Positions 1 through 8,602 of a stretch of 35,144 bases of DNA are shown one piece after another. A program made the translations under genes and the position numbers. Each line of letters starts with the position of its first letter. Positions within the stretch are counted from its first letter, which is position 1. The stretch comes from Hungatella sp. (lineage in GTDB: Bacteria > Bacillota > Clostridia > Lachnospirales > Lachnospiraceae). Under the pieces are notes generated by a model. It made no database searches and was not told the DNA's origin. It saw nothing but the letters and a program-made list of their open reading frames with translations. The stretch lies in NCBI GenBank assembly GCA_022792815.1, contig JAAWBS010000013.1, positions 1-35,144 of the forward strand, read 5' to 3'.

Positions 1-110
1 ACATATTCCATAAACGGTTTCTCCTGAATGAGAGCCATGGGCTTAGGGCGGTCGCTGACCACACTGCGAAGTCTGGTGCCCAGGCCGCCTGCCAGTAAGA
101 TTGCCTCCAT
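1..110 (-). CDS. Sugar-phosphate nucleotidyltransferase, 5' fragment (HddC-like)
   Basis: Only the first 36 or so codons are present; the gene runs off the left edge. The protein begins with MEAILLAGGLGTRLRS, followed by a VSDRPKPMA segment. This is the nucleotide-binding signature (GGxGTRL, then PKPM) of the NTP-transferase family that makes NDP-sugars. The RLRSVVSDxPKPMA wording is closest to D-glycero-D-manno-heptose 1-phosphate guanylyltransferases, but RmlA- or mannose-1-phosphate-type enzymes cannot be excluded from so short a piece. The ATG at 108-110 has a GAGGA about 7-9 bases upstream. It follows the TPM gene on the same strand after about 28 bases, so it could be co-transcribed. 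Confidence 0.8.
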   Translation of the reverse strand, partial: MEAILLAGGLGTRLRSVVSDRPKPMALIQEKPFMEY

Positions 111-138
111 ATTCTTGTCCTCGCTCTAAATGTTCACT

Positions 139-1011
139 CTAAAACTTGCGGCTTCCCCCTCCGTGAGTATGACCGCCGGAGGAGGTGTGGGTAGAACTGC
201 GGCCTGCCGCGGAAGACCCGCCGCCGCGTCCTCCTCCCCCTCCCCCTGTGTTTCTGGGGATCGCTCTGGTGGTGACAAATCGGTTGACAAACCGGTCCGT
301 CTCCTGGTCATAGGCGAATTTTGCCTCCGCCCGATATGCCATATTCAGGTTTCTGATCGTTCTGGGATCCTCCTCCATGGCATAGCGGCGCTTGACCCCA
401 AGACAGGCAGAACCCGCCACAAACCCGGACACCCCGAGGGCCATGAGAGCCTCATACCAGCGGATGCTGCGGTAGGCACTCACCCTTCCGGTCTCCGTGT
501 CATAGTTGTACTGGCCGCCGGTGATCCCGGCCTTGGCGAACCGCTCCACATCCGATAAAAAAGACTCCACACAGGCCTCATAGTCACCATCTGCAGCACC
601 CTCGTAGACTCCGTCCAATATGGTCTCGATCCTGCTGTCCGTAAAGATCCGGATGGCCTTTCCTCTCGTGGAACACGTCAGTTCCCGATTGTCCATATCG
701 ATGAGAAACAGGATACCGTCCTCGGCGAAACCTCCCTTGTCATAAAAATCGTCCGCATATTCCGTGGTATCCTTCCATCCGGTATCCGCCGTGGTCACCA
801 CCACGATATCCATATGGTATTGTTCCTGATACCCCTCGATCTGATCCTGAAACTGTCCCCTTTTCTCCTCCCCAAAAAGCCGGGCCATATCGTAGATCCG
901 GGTCTGTCCGTCCGGCTTATCCTGCCCCTTAGCCCACACAAAGCACGGCAGGCCTAAGACTGCCGTAACCGCCAGGATACATATAAGCCATAATCTTCCC
1001 TTTCTCTTCAT
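139..1011 (-). CDS. TPM-domain exported membrane protein (YgcG/YdjH-like)
   Basis: The protein has 290 residues. It starts with a cleavable signal peptide (MKRKGR then a hydrophobic stretch ending near CFVWA). A TPM domain follows at about residues 35-160, with the typical 'DMARLF' start and a 'DIVVVTTADT' strand. There is one membrane helix (about 185-205, YEALMALGVSGFVAGSACLG) and a Gly/Ser/His-rich tail ending GGGSRKF. Such low-complexity tails are characteristic of YgcG/YdjH proteins. The longer open frame upstream (to 1110) is rejected, because the ATG at 1009-1011 overlaps the TGA of the preceding gene as ATGA and precedes the signal peptide. In Bacillus subtilis the related YdjH works with YdjG and YdjI at the membrane; the same partners lie directly upstream here. 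Its biochemical activity is unknown. Confidence 0.82.
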   Translation of the reverse strand: MKRKGRLWLICILAVTAVLGLPCFVWAKGQDKPDGQTRIYDMARLFGEEKRGQFQDQIEGYQEQYHMDIVVVTTADTGWKDTTEYADDFYDKGGFAEDGILFLIDMDNRELTCSTRGKAIRIFTDSRIETILDGVYEGAADGDYEACVESFLSDVERFAKAGITGGQYNYDTETGRVSAYRSIRWYEALMALGVSGFVAGSACLGVKRRYAMEEDPRTIRNLNMAYRAEAKFAYDQETDRFVNRFVTTRAIPRNTGGGGGGRGGGSSAAGRSSTHTSSGGHTHGGGSRKF

Positions 1012-2096
1012 AGAAAATACCCCGCTGCCAGGAGGATCGCCAGAAGCGGCAAAAAGATCTGGGCAAACAGAATCCACAGCTTTCTCGAATCCACCGGAAG
1101 CTGGCCGCACACCTTTCCGCTCTGCCCGTTACAGGCAAAATAGTAGATCTTTCCTGTCTTTCTCTCTTTATAGGTCAGCGTCCACACCGGAAGCAGGGCA
1201 TACTCCCATTTCGGTTCCCGCACCGCGGTGTTCTGGCTCCTCACGTTGAGGCTGTTGTAATCTCCCACGCTTCCCTTTAAGCTGGCCGCCGCAAAATCCC
1301 GAACCTCCTTCTCCACCTCTAAGGAGAACACTTCCTGTTCCATATCCCTCTTCTCGGCAAAAAAACCGGTCAGGTATCCCATGGAAAAGGGCTTTATGTC
1401 TTTTGTCTCAAAGGGCATGACCCCCTCTGCCAGCCGTCTATCCGCCTTTTTTAATGCGTTGCGGGTCACATGGTCGATGCCCATGGTACCCTTCCTGGAC
1501 ACATCAAACTTCTGGGTCTCCGTGTACTGGATATCGCCGGTCTGCCACATCTTGATCCGGATGCCTTCCGCCGCCAGACTGCCGTCCACCTTACAGCTGT
1601 ACAGCCAATAGGGGAAATACACTCCCGTCATCTTCTCGATCTGCTCCGGGCCGGCGAAATCCGACGGCACATACCGCTTTTTCCTCAGCCACCCCATAAA
1701 GATCTCCGTGGCCCTCTGCCTGTCGATGGCAAATGGAATCACATAGTCCGGGTGATATCTGCCCTCAAGCCTCCCTTGTAAGATCACCGGATTGTGGCAG
1801 TAAAAACAGAACGATGCCGCCGTGGTATCGTCGGTGACGATCTCCGCCCCGCAGCTGGGGCAGGTGTACACCACGGCCTGCCCGTTCTCCTCCGGGGTGT
1901 CCGTCCCCGCCCCGTCCTCTCCTCCCGGCGCCGGATGGGTCCCGTCCCCGCCATCCGACTCCGTGTCGGGGGCCAGCCTCTCCAGCTCCTCCTGGGAAAA
2001 TCTGGAGAGGCAATACTCACATCGGTAGTCCTGCGCGGCAGGGTCAAACTGAAGACCGCCGCCGCAATTGGGGCACTTTATACTCAATACTGCCAT
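1008..2096 (-). CDS. Zinc-ribbon membrane protein (YdjG-like)
   Basis: The protein has 362 residues. An N-terminal TFIIB-type zinc ribbon (CPNCGG at residue 8, CEYC at about 26) is followed by an acidic Gly/Pro linker. A second ribbon follows (CPSCG at about 78 and CFYC at about 97). The central 200-residue domain is of the kind often mis-annotated as a primosomal or helicase-like protein; no helicase motifs are visible. It ends with one membrane helix (about 340-360). A good AGGAGA lies five bases before the ATG. It overlaps the TPM gene by four bases (ATGA), so the two are probably translated together. The order SPFH, zinc ribbon, TPM matches the B. subtilis YdjI/YdjG/YdjH set. A scaffolding or recruitment role at the membrane is inference. 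Confidence 0.78.
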   Translation of the reverse strand: MAVLSIKCPNCGGGLQFDPAAQDYRCEYCLSRFSQEELERLAPDTESDGGDGTHPAPGGEDGAGTDTPEENGQAVVYTCPSCGAEIVTDDTTAASFCFYCHNPVILQGRLEGRYHPDYVIPFAIDRQRATEIFMGWLRKKRYVPSDFAGPEQIEKMTGVYFPYWLYSCKVDGSLAAEGIRIKMWQTGDIQYTETQKFDVSRKGTMGIDHVTRNALKKADRRLAEGVMPFETKDIKPFSMGYLTGFFAEKRDMEQEVFSLEVEKEVRDFAAASLKGSVGDYNSLNVRSQNTAVREPKWEYALLPVWTLTYKERKTGKIYYFACNGQSGKVCGQLPVDSRKLWILFAQIFLPLLAILLAAGYFL

Positions 2097-2183
2097 GATC
2101 GTCTCCTGTCCCCCGACGGCGCGGGGGGCTTAAGCCGTCTCTGTGATATCCGGCCTGAATACCCCCGCACCGCCGGTGTATCC

Positions 2184-3479
2184 CTACTGCCTGGGCTTTC
2201 CGCACTCACTGCAGAATTTGCCTGTATTCACCGTGCCGCAACTGCAGGTCCAGGGACCTGGGGCCGGTCTGGGACTGCCGCACTCGCTGCAGAATTTACC
2301 TGTGTTCACCGTACCGCAGCCACAGGTCCACTCTCCCGTCCCGCCCCCTGCTCCGGTCACAGACGGCTGCTGGTTTGAACCTGGCTGCTGACCGTATCCC
2401 GGCGCTGCCGCCTGCTGGCCATAACCTGCCCCGCCGCTCTGAGGCTGATAACCAGGAACCGGCTGCTGGCCGTATCCCATGCCCTGATTCATCTGCATCT
2501 GCTGTAAATTCATGTTGGAAGCTCCGGCCATAAACCCGCCTCCGGTGTTCATGCCCACTCCCATACCCATAAATCCGGCCATAGCGCCGTTGGCGTTGGA
2601 ACCCGCTGCCTCCATCCCTCTGGCCACCGCTCCCTGCACATAGCCTTCCCGGATAGAGGGATCGCTGAGCATGGCGCCCTGATTGCGCATGTTGATCAGC
2701 TTCTGGGACTCTTCATCATAGGAGATGCTGGCGATTCCCACAGACTGGATCTCCATGCCCCGCATCTGCTTCCAGTCTTCATCCAGGGTGTCGGACATGT
2801 ATTTGCCCAGCTCCCTGCCCTTGGAGGATACGTAGGAGATGCGGATCCCGTCGGCGGACATCTGGTTGATGGAGGACTGGAGAGCTTCCAAAAACTCGCT
2901 CAGATACTGCTCGTTGATGCTCTGGATGTCCACCTTCTCTTTATTCTTCGGGATCACCTCCGCGTAAAATTTCAGCGGATCCGTCACCTTGACGGAATAG
3001 GTACCATGGGCCCGCAAAAACAGCTCCGCATTATAAAACTGGTCAAAATAGTTGATCGGATTCCGCGTGCCGAATTTGATTCCCTTGATCTCCTGAAGGT
3101 TGACAAAGAACACCTTCTGCAGAGTAGGCGTACTCCCCCCGTATTTGATACGCTGAAACGACTCCTTGAGGGTGTCGCCGAACTGACCGTTGAACAGGGA
3201 GGGGAGGGAGGAATTGTTGACCGTGTAGTATCCCTCCTCCGCCGTGTAGTCCACCACTTTGCCTCCGTCCACCAGCATCATAAACTGGTTGGGATAGACA
3301 TGAATCACGGAACCGTTGGACACCGTGTCCGCCGTCCCCTTGGTGTTGGAACCCTTCCGGATCCGCACTCCGCCTGTAAAGACGGTCTGATCGCTCATCT
3401 CCCCTGCCTCGATGACTTCCAGCCACTGATCTGCCAGAGAACCGCCTAAGGCCATTGCCGCTGCTTTCAAAATTCCCAT
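2184..3479 (-). CDS. SPFH-domain protein with two C-terminal zinc ribbons (YdjI-like)
   Basis: The protein has 431 residues. It begins with a short amphipathic segment (MGILKAAAMALGGSLADQW) and an SPFH/band-7 domain over about residues 30-270, as in the 'virion core protein-like' SPFH family that includes B. subtilis YdjI. A Gly/Met/Gln/Tyr-rich low-complexity region follows (about 290-380, repeated GYGQQ). Two nearly identical zinc ribbons close the protein, each WTC-CGTVNTGKFCSECG, separated by RPAPGP. Single ribbons are usual, so the tandem copy looks like a recent internal duplication. An AGGAGGAG sits seven bases before the ATG. SPFH proteins oligomerise on membranes and organise microdomains. 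With the two genes downstream it probably forms one complex (inference). Confidence 0.85.
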   Translation of the reverse strand: MGILKAAAMALGGSLADQWLEVIEAGEMSDQTVFTGGVRIRKGSNTKGTADTVSNGSVIHVYPNQFMMLVDGGKVVDYTAEEGYYTVNNSSLPSLFNGQFGDTLKESFQRIKYGGSTPTLQKVFFVNLQEIKGIKFGTRNPINYFDQFYNAELFLRAHGTYSVKVTDPLKFYAEVIPKNKEKVDIQSINEQYLSEFLEALQSSINQMSADGIRISYVSSKGRELGKYMSDTLDEDWKQMRGMEIQSVGIASISYDEESQKLINMRNQGAMLSDPSIREGYVQGAVARGMEAAGSNANGAMAGFMGMGVGMNTGGGFMAGASNMNLQQMQMNQGMGYGQQPVPGYQPQSGGAGYGQQAAAPGYGQQPGSNQQPSVTGAGGGTGEWTCGCGTVNTGKFCSECGSPRPAPGPWTCSCGTVNTGKFCSECGKPRQ

Positions 3480-3548
3480 ATGTAAACTCCTCCTGTACTA
3501 AACATCTATTACTTTGAGTATACTGTCACCCGGACGCAAAAGCAATAC

Positions 3549-4355
3549 CTATTCTCTCTCAATCCGGTGAAGTTTCCAGACACGTATGTCGATGGGGATC
3601 ACCCCTGTGCCGCAATATTCACAGAATTTGCTCCCCAGTCTGGTGATGGGAGCGCCGCAGTTGGGACATGTGGCTCCCAGAACCGTAGCATAATCCCCCA
3701 CCTTGGAGATATCCTGAATATACACCAGCTCCATGTTGTACCGGTGCTGCTGCCTCACAGATCCCTGAGGCTCTGCCTCTTTTTTCTTCCGCTTTCGGCC
3801 GTTTTCTCTGCCAGAGGCCTCCCGGCCTGCCGCCACCTTCTCCTCATAATAATATTCCACAGCGGACTGCAGTTTGATCACACACAGCCCCGCCTCCTTC
3901 TGATATCTGGAGATCTCCGTCTGATGCACCTTTACCTGCCGATAGCACTCCCTGACACCCCGCCGGTTCTGGTCGTCGATCTCGTGGGCTGTCTGCCTTT
4001 TCAGCTCCTCCGACGCCTCTAAGAGAAGGGAGAGATCCTGCCGCTCCAGTGCAGCCAGGTAGGACTTCAGAAGGTTCTCGCACCGCTGCTTCCACTGGGC
4101 CCAGTGAAATTCGGGGAAATCCGACTCGATCTGGGGGAGGCACAGCCTGGTCATGCCTGACACGGATTTGGGAGTCTCTGCCAGGATATCCGCCTGCCGT
4201 TCCAGCCCCTCCTTCAGGGAGGGAGTGCCGAAGATGGCCTTGGACACCAGTCGGACCTGCTTTCTCACTCGATACCAGGTATAGGCGCCGCCCAAAAGAA
4301 GAAGCACGCCCACTGCCAGTTTCCCTGTCTCCACGATCACACTCAGCTGATCCAT
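3549..4355 (-). CDS. Membrane-anchored Tim44-like/zinc-ribbon protein
   Basis: The protein has 268 residues. One N-terminal membrane helix (about residues 8-25, TGKLAVGVLLLLGGAYTWY) is followed by a charged, helical domain. Its layout (FPEFHWAQW..., EIDDQNRRGV..., a basic KRKKKE stretch, then VYIQDISKVGDY) recalls bacterial Tim44-like domain proteins. A C-terminal zinc ribbon (CPNCG near 235, CEYCG near 250) precedes the end. The start at 4353-4355 is chosen because it has AGGAGG eight bases upstream; longer frames lack a site and read through the permease. It overlaps the permease gene by 13 bases. The Tim44 assignment is moderate; the anchor, coiled region and ribbon are seen directly. It occupies the slot where a PspA-like protein would be expected in ydj-type operons. 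Confidence 0.65.
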   Translation of the reverse strand: MDQLSVIVETGKLAVGVLLLLGGAYTWYRVRKQVRLVSKAIFGTPSLKEGLERQADILAETPKSVSGMTRLCLPQIESDFPEFHWAQWKQRCENLLKSYLAALERQDLSLLLEASEELKRQTAHEIDDQNRRGVRECYRQVKVHQTEISRYQKEAGLCVIKLQSAVEYYYEEKVAAGREASGRENGRKRKKKEAEPQGSVRQQHRYNMELVYIQDISKVGDYATVLGATCPNCGAPITRLGSKFCEYCGTGVIPIDIRVWKLHRIERE

Positions 4356-5209
4356 CTCTTTTTCCTCCTGGGGTTTACCTGACAGACGGCAATCCACAGG
4401 CAAAGACCTGACGCCGCCAGCTGAGCCCCTATGCCAAGTCCCAGCCATTGACCTGCTGTCATGCCCTGAGCCGAATTACCTGCCCATGTGTCAAGCAGGG
4501 GAATTCTGGGCAGACTTCCCATCTGGTTCTTGATGGCTGCGGCAAATGAGACCGCCGGGTTCAGGAGAAGAAGCCATATGGTGCCGTCCGGCGTCTCTGC
4601 CGCCCCTCCTCGCAGAGAGGCGGCGAATTGAAACAGCGCCATGGTTCCAAAGACCAGCACTGCCATGACACAATAGCTGGAGGCGGTGGCGATGGCTGAC
4701 CGCTTAAAGACGGAGGAACAGCAGATCCCCACACATCCGGCCAGCAGTGCCGTGGAAGAAAAGCACAAAAGCACTACCCCCATGTCCGCTGCCGTCACCC
4801 CGCCGTAGATAAACACCAGCGCCAGGATGGGAAAGCTGGACACGATCAGCAAAAACACGGTGGAGAGACTTGCCAGAAGCTTCCCCACCACGATGTCCGC
4901 CGGAGTCATGCGGGTGGTAAGTAGGAGATTGAGGGTCTGCCTCTCCCTCTCCCCGCTGATGCTGCCGGACGTGAGCGCCGGCACAATGAGAAGCAGCATG
5001 ATAAACTCGATGGAGGCCACGAAGACATAGAGACTCAGGAAGCTGGAATACTGGATCTCCGCCGTGGTCTTCACCCGGTTAATCATAGAATACATATCTA
5101 AAAGCGCAACCAGCGCCAGCACACTGTTGCACAGCAAAATAATCAGCGGAAGCCGATAGGATCTGGCACTGATTCTGGTCTCCTGCCTGTATACCGGATT
5201 AATTTTCAT
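4343..5209 (-). CDS. ABC transporter permease (ABC-2 type)
   Basis: The protein has 288 residues and about six hydrophobic segments. It includes the pattern 'SGSISGERERQTLNLLLTTRMTPADIVVGKLLAS' in pieces around residues 85-120, typical of ABC-2/GldF-like permeases of the ABC-2_memb families. The start MKINPVYRQE (ATG at 5207-5209) is preferred over an upstream ATG, because GGGAGGG lies eight bases before it. It overlaps the ATPase gene by 11 bases, and the following zinc-ribbon gene by 13. It forms the membrane part of the transporter driven by the upstream ATPase. The substrate is unknown. The large exported protein encoded just upstream is a likely accessory subunit. Confidence 0.85.
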   Translation of the reverse strand: MKINPVYRQETRISARSYRLPLIILLCNSVLALVALLDMYSMINRVKTTAEIQYSSFLSLYVFVASIEFIMLLLIVPALTSGSISGERERQTLNLLLTTRMTPADIVVGKLLASLSTVFLLIVSSFPILALVFIYGGVTAADMGVVLLCFSSTALLAGCVGICCSSVFKRSAIATASSYCVMAVLVFGTMALFQFAASLRGGAAETPDGTIWLLLLNPAVSFAAAIKNQMGSLPRIPLLDTWAGNSAQGMTAGQWLGLGIGAQLAASGLCLWIAVCQVNPRRKKRWIS

Positions 5210-6146
5210 GGAGCAGCACCCTCCCCTCGTCATGATTGGTGATCTGCATGAACACCGCCTCCAGGTTGCCCCTCTCCCTCATAAAACCGCAGATCATCAC
5301 ACCTTCGTCGATCAGCCGTCTGAGGAGCTCTGCCTCCTGATCCCGGTCTCCGCCAAAGCCCACCATGATATCGTTGTGGCGTATGGTGATCGTCTCCACC
5401 AGAGGGTGGCTTTTAAGGATACCCAGGGCTTTCTCTCTGTTTTCGTAGATCGAGATCATCAGAGGACTCCTCACATTGATCTGGCTTAAGATTTGGTCCA
5501 TGGAGCCCTCTAAAACCATCTTGCCCTGTTCCACGATGCCGATATCCGTACAGATCTCCGACAGCTCCGACAGGATATGAGAGCTGATTATCACCGTCTT
5601 GCCCTGTTCTTTCAGCTCTCTCAGAATCTCTTTAAACTCATATCTGGTCCTGGGGTCCAAGCCTGCCGTAGGCTCATCCATGATCAGGATAGCCGGGTCA
5701 TGGATCAGCGCCCTGGCCAAACACAGCCTCTGCTTCATGCCTCGGGACAAACCGTCCACATAGTAGTCCTCTTTCTCCCCAAGGCCGGCCTGTTCTAAAA
5801 GCTCCATGGCCCTCTTTCTGGCATTGAGACCGTACAGGCCATAGCATGCCGCAAACAGCTCCATATATTCCGATACCCGCAGATTGTCGTAGACACCGAA
5901 AAAATCCGGGATATAGCCGATCTTCTCCATCACCTTCCCGGGCTCTTTCTGGGCGTCTCTGCCATCCACTGTCACCGTCCCGCCGTCGGGAAGGAGAAGA
6001 CCGGTGAGGATCTTGATCGTGGTGGTCTTGCCCGCCCCGTTGGGTCCCACAAACCCGTAGAGAGCCCCCTCCTTCACATGCATGGTCAGCCCGTCTAAGG
6101 CAGCCGTCCGCCCATACAGCTTTTTCAGTCCTTCTATCTTCAGCAT
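5199..6146 (-). CDS. ABC transporter ATP-binding protein
   Basis: The protein has 315 residues. The Walker A motif GPNGAGKTT is at about residues 34-42, the Q-loop is around 80, the signature is LSRGMKQRL near 133, and Walker B with D-loop is ILIMDEPTAGLDP near 154. A C-terminal extension of about 95 residues (from about 220) carries the typical 'GLL..HPLVETITI' regulatory fold of CcmA/NatA-like ATPases. The ATG shares one base with the TGA of the upstream gene (TGATG), indicating coupled translation. It powers the adjacent permease. Similar ATPase plus permease plus large exported protein triplets resemble the gliding-motility-type GldA/F/G arrangement, but gliding itself is not implied. Confidence 0.9.
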   Translation of the reverse strand: MLKIEGLKKLYGRTAALDGLTMHVKEGALYGFVGPNGAGKTTTIKILTGLLLPDGGTVTVDGRDAQKEPGKVMEKIGYIPDFFGVYDNLRVSEYMELFAACYGLYGLNARKRAMELLEQAGLGEKEDYYVDGLSRGMKQRLCLARALIHDPAILIMDEPTAGLDPRTRYEFKEILRELKEQGKTVIISSHILSELSEICTDIGIVEQGKMVLEGSMDQILSQINVRSPLMISIYENREKALGILKSHPLVETITIRHNDIMVGFGGDRDQEAELLRRLIDEGVMICGFMRERGNLEAVFMQITNHDEGRVLLHEN

Positions 6147-8602
6147 CAGTATTCCCTCCCCACGATATTCGGCATAGGAAGTACCACATTCCAGTTATAG
6201 TCTGTCATATTTTCGTACACATATTTCACGGTGATGGTGTTGCCGGGAGACAGGTAGGAGGCCAGCTCATAGGACTCATAGGTCTGTTTCATAGAGTCCA
6301 TCAGATCATATTTGCCCGTGTTGTGGTTATAGAAATAGATGTTTCCCTCAAAGCGGCTGAGATCACTGCTGTTTTTCCCCGACACAAACACATCGGACAC
6401 CTCCTGAAATACCAGCCTCTCGATGCGCACATCATTGCCTAAGGAGTATTCTAAGGTCACCGGGTCTGCCCCGTAGAGTGTGTTATTGTCCGAGTCATAG
6501 CTTCCCCCCAGCACCACCGGCATCCGGATCAGGCCGGAGCGGTAGATCACTTCGTCCTCGCTGGAGTAGACGCTGATATCCGACGCAGCCACCGTGCTTC
6601 CCTCCGCCTCCTTTGACTTCACCAGGCGCTCTTTGTCCTCATCCGCCTGGCTGCAGATGCCCACCACCTTGGCGTTGGGGGAATACGGCATGAAATTCTC
6701 CAGATAAAACACGAACAGATTGGTCTTTCTCACCGCCTCCAGGTAAGCGTCGTCGTTGATATCCGCCCGTTTAAACTTACTCTGCCCTGACAGATAGGAT
6801 CCCACTTCATAGGGGTGGTTTAGGGGATACCCCAGTACCTCCAGCCCCTCCAAGTTCCTGGTCTCCCCCGGGGCCATATCTCCCAGGTAGATCAGCTTTC
6901 CGTAGAGAAGTACCACACAGTTTTCCAGGGTCTCTTTAAAATGGTTGGTGATGGTTCCTTTATAGCCTGCCGGGCCGATCTCGATATCCCCCCGGAAACC
7001 GATCTCCTCCCGGTTAGGTTCCTCCTTATCCAACTGGAAATATTTGGGTTCAAAGGCAGGGACATGCTGGAAGGACACCTGGATCTTGTCCTGGCTGTAC
7101 CCGATCTTTACATGGTAATCTTCAGCCCCCGTAAACCTGGGCGCTGCACCCGATGTGCCTGTCCCGTAATAATTCTGGGTCACAGGCTTCACGGAGTAAT
7201 CCCCGGCCAGATGCACCTCATAAGGTCTGTTGTAGGGGGCTCTCACATTCATGTAGGTGGTATCGCTGACCGTGTCCCCTGTGACCTCCAGAAACCGGGC
7301 GTAGGTGAAGAAGGCATCCGAAAACCGGGTCCTGCTGCCCATGAGCCAGATGATCATGGTAAAGACCACCGACAGGGCAGTCACTCCGGACCGATAATAT
7401 CCGGTCAGATCCCTCTGCTTCAGATACACATAGATGCCGATTCCTGCCAAAAATACGTAGATCACGATCTCCAGGGTATACAGACCAAGATCCGGAAGGC
7501 GCTTCACGTCTCCGGTGTTGATCATGTCCCTGACCGCCCAGTACTGGCCGGAATTCCCGCTGTAGACCGATTCGGCCAGGGAGTTGATCTTCCGCTCCCC
7601 CAGCACTCCGGTCAAAAGTTCATCTAAGTAGGATGGGTTGTGCTGACAAAACTCGGCGATATCCACGAAATCGTAGGCCGAGACGGCGACGATTCCTCTT
7701 CGGTAAGTCACCGCGGCCAGCAGAGTCTGAGACTCGTCTGCCAGAATCACATTGCCTCCTGTCAGGGAAAATTCCACACACGGAACCGAGAGCACCCCAT
7801 CTCCCGGTCTCTCCTGGGAATAGGCCGCTCCCATATCGATCGTCTGCATCTTGGGGGCTTCGTACATCTCCTCCAAAAGCTCCGGTGCAAAACGGCCCAA
7901 GGTGTCATCCACCCTCAGACCGGTGCCCAGAATCATGGTCCCGCCGCCCCGGACCCACTGGATCAAAACCTGACTCTGCTCCTCCGACAAGTCCCGGATC
8001 CGGTAATCGGTGATCAGCATCACGTCGATCATGTCAAGTCCAAGGCGGTCATCGGGAAAGCTCTCCGTGTCGAAGGTGACCGTCCTGGTCTTGAGCATCC
8101 CATGATTCACCCCCACCCCGTTCCAGCCTGGGTTCAGCACATCCGGAGTGTCACTTAAGATCCCCACAAACAGCTCCGGCACATCCAGGCTGAAGTTCAG
8201 CTTCAGACGCCTGCGTGCCGCCTCCTCCCCTGTCCAGTCTTTCACTGTCACAAACAACTGGTCCGAGCGGGTCCCCATGGGAATGTAAAGGTGGCTTTCC
8301 CGGCTCTCCCACGGGCCGATGGAGACAGGATAGTCATATCGGTATGTCTCATAATCAGACTCCATGACCAGCACCTGCAAGGTTCCTGTAAAGTCGGTCT
8401 CCTCCCTGTTGGTGAGGACCACATCTACAGGCACATACCTGCCGCCTTTGGCCGTATTGCCGTACCCGTACGTCACGTCCATCTCGATCGCCTGATCCTC
8501 TTTTTTGTCCGTCTGGCCCGAGGCTCCCCACGCCGTAGACACGGCCAAAAGGGCCAGCAAAAACACCAGCGGCCCTGTCAGATATCTCTTGTTAATATTC
8601 AT
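6146..8602 (-). CDS. Large exported membrane protein, ABC-transporter accessory (GldG-like layout)
   Basis: The protein has 818 residues when started at the ATG at 8600-8602, which follows a GGGGGA and precedes a signal peptide (MNINKRYLTGPLVFLLALLA). The extracellular N-terminal half contains a glutamine-amidotransferase-like/Rossmann-like segment at about residues 180-235 ('DVMLITDYRIRDL', 'WVRGGGTMILGTG'). Two membrane helices lie around 375-430, and a long second extracellular domain rich in beta-type sequence runs to the end. I do not recognise a named family for the whole protein. Its place between the kinase (11-base overlap) and the ATPase (1-base overlap) suggests it is a transporter partner or an envelope sensor read by the kinase (inference). 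Confidence 0.7.
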   Translation of the reverse strand: MNINKRYLTGPLVFLLALLAVSTAWGASGQTDKKEDQAIEMDVTYGYGNTAKGGRYVPVDVVLTNREETDFTGTLQVLVMESDYETYRYDYPVSIGPWESRESHLYIPMGTRSDQLFVTVKDWTGEEAARRRLKLNFSLDVPELFVGILSDTPDVLNPGWNGVGVNHGMLKTRTVTFDTESFPDDRLGLDMIDVMLITDYRIRDLSEEQSQVLIQWVRGGGTMILGTGLRVDDTLGRFAPELLEEMYEAPKMQTIDMGAAYSQERPGDGVLSVPCVEFSLTGGNVILADESQTLLAAVTYRRGIVAVSAYDFVDIAEFCQHNPSYLDELLTGVLGERKINSLAESVYSGNSGQYWAVRDMINTGDVKRLPDLGLYTLEIVIYVFLAGIGIYVYLKQRDLTGYYRSGVTALSVVFTMIIWLMGSRTRFSDAFFTYARFLEVTGDTVSDTTYMNVRAPYNRPYEVHLAGDYSVKPVTQNYYGTGTSGAAPRFTGAEDYHVKIGYSQDKIQVSFQHVPAFEPKYFQLDKEEPNREEIGFRGDIEIGPAGYKGTITNHFKETLENCVVLLYGKLIYLGDMAPGETRNLEGLEVLGYPLNHPYEVGSYLSGQSKFKRADINDDAYLEAVRKTNLFVFYLENFMPYSPNAKVVGICSQADEDKERLVKSKEAEGSTVAASDISVYSSEDEVIYRSGLIRMPVVLGGSYDSDNNTLYGADPVTLEYSLGNDVRIERLVFQEVSDVFVSGKNSSDLSRFEGNIYFYNHNTGKYDLMDSMKQTYESYELASYLSPGNTITVKYVYENMTDYNWNVVLPMPNIVGREY

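Noticed and set aside
139..1110. Longer 323-codon start for the TPM protein
   Set aside because: The extra 33 codons lie inside the upstream gene and would bury the signal peptide; the ATGA overlap at 1008-1011 marks the real start.
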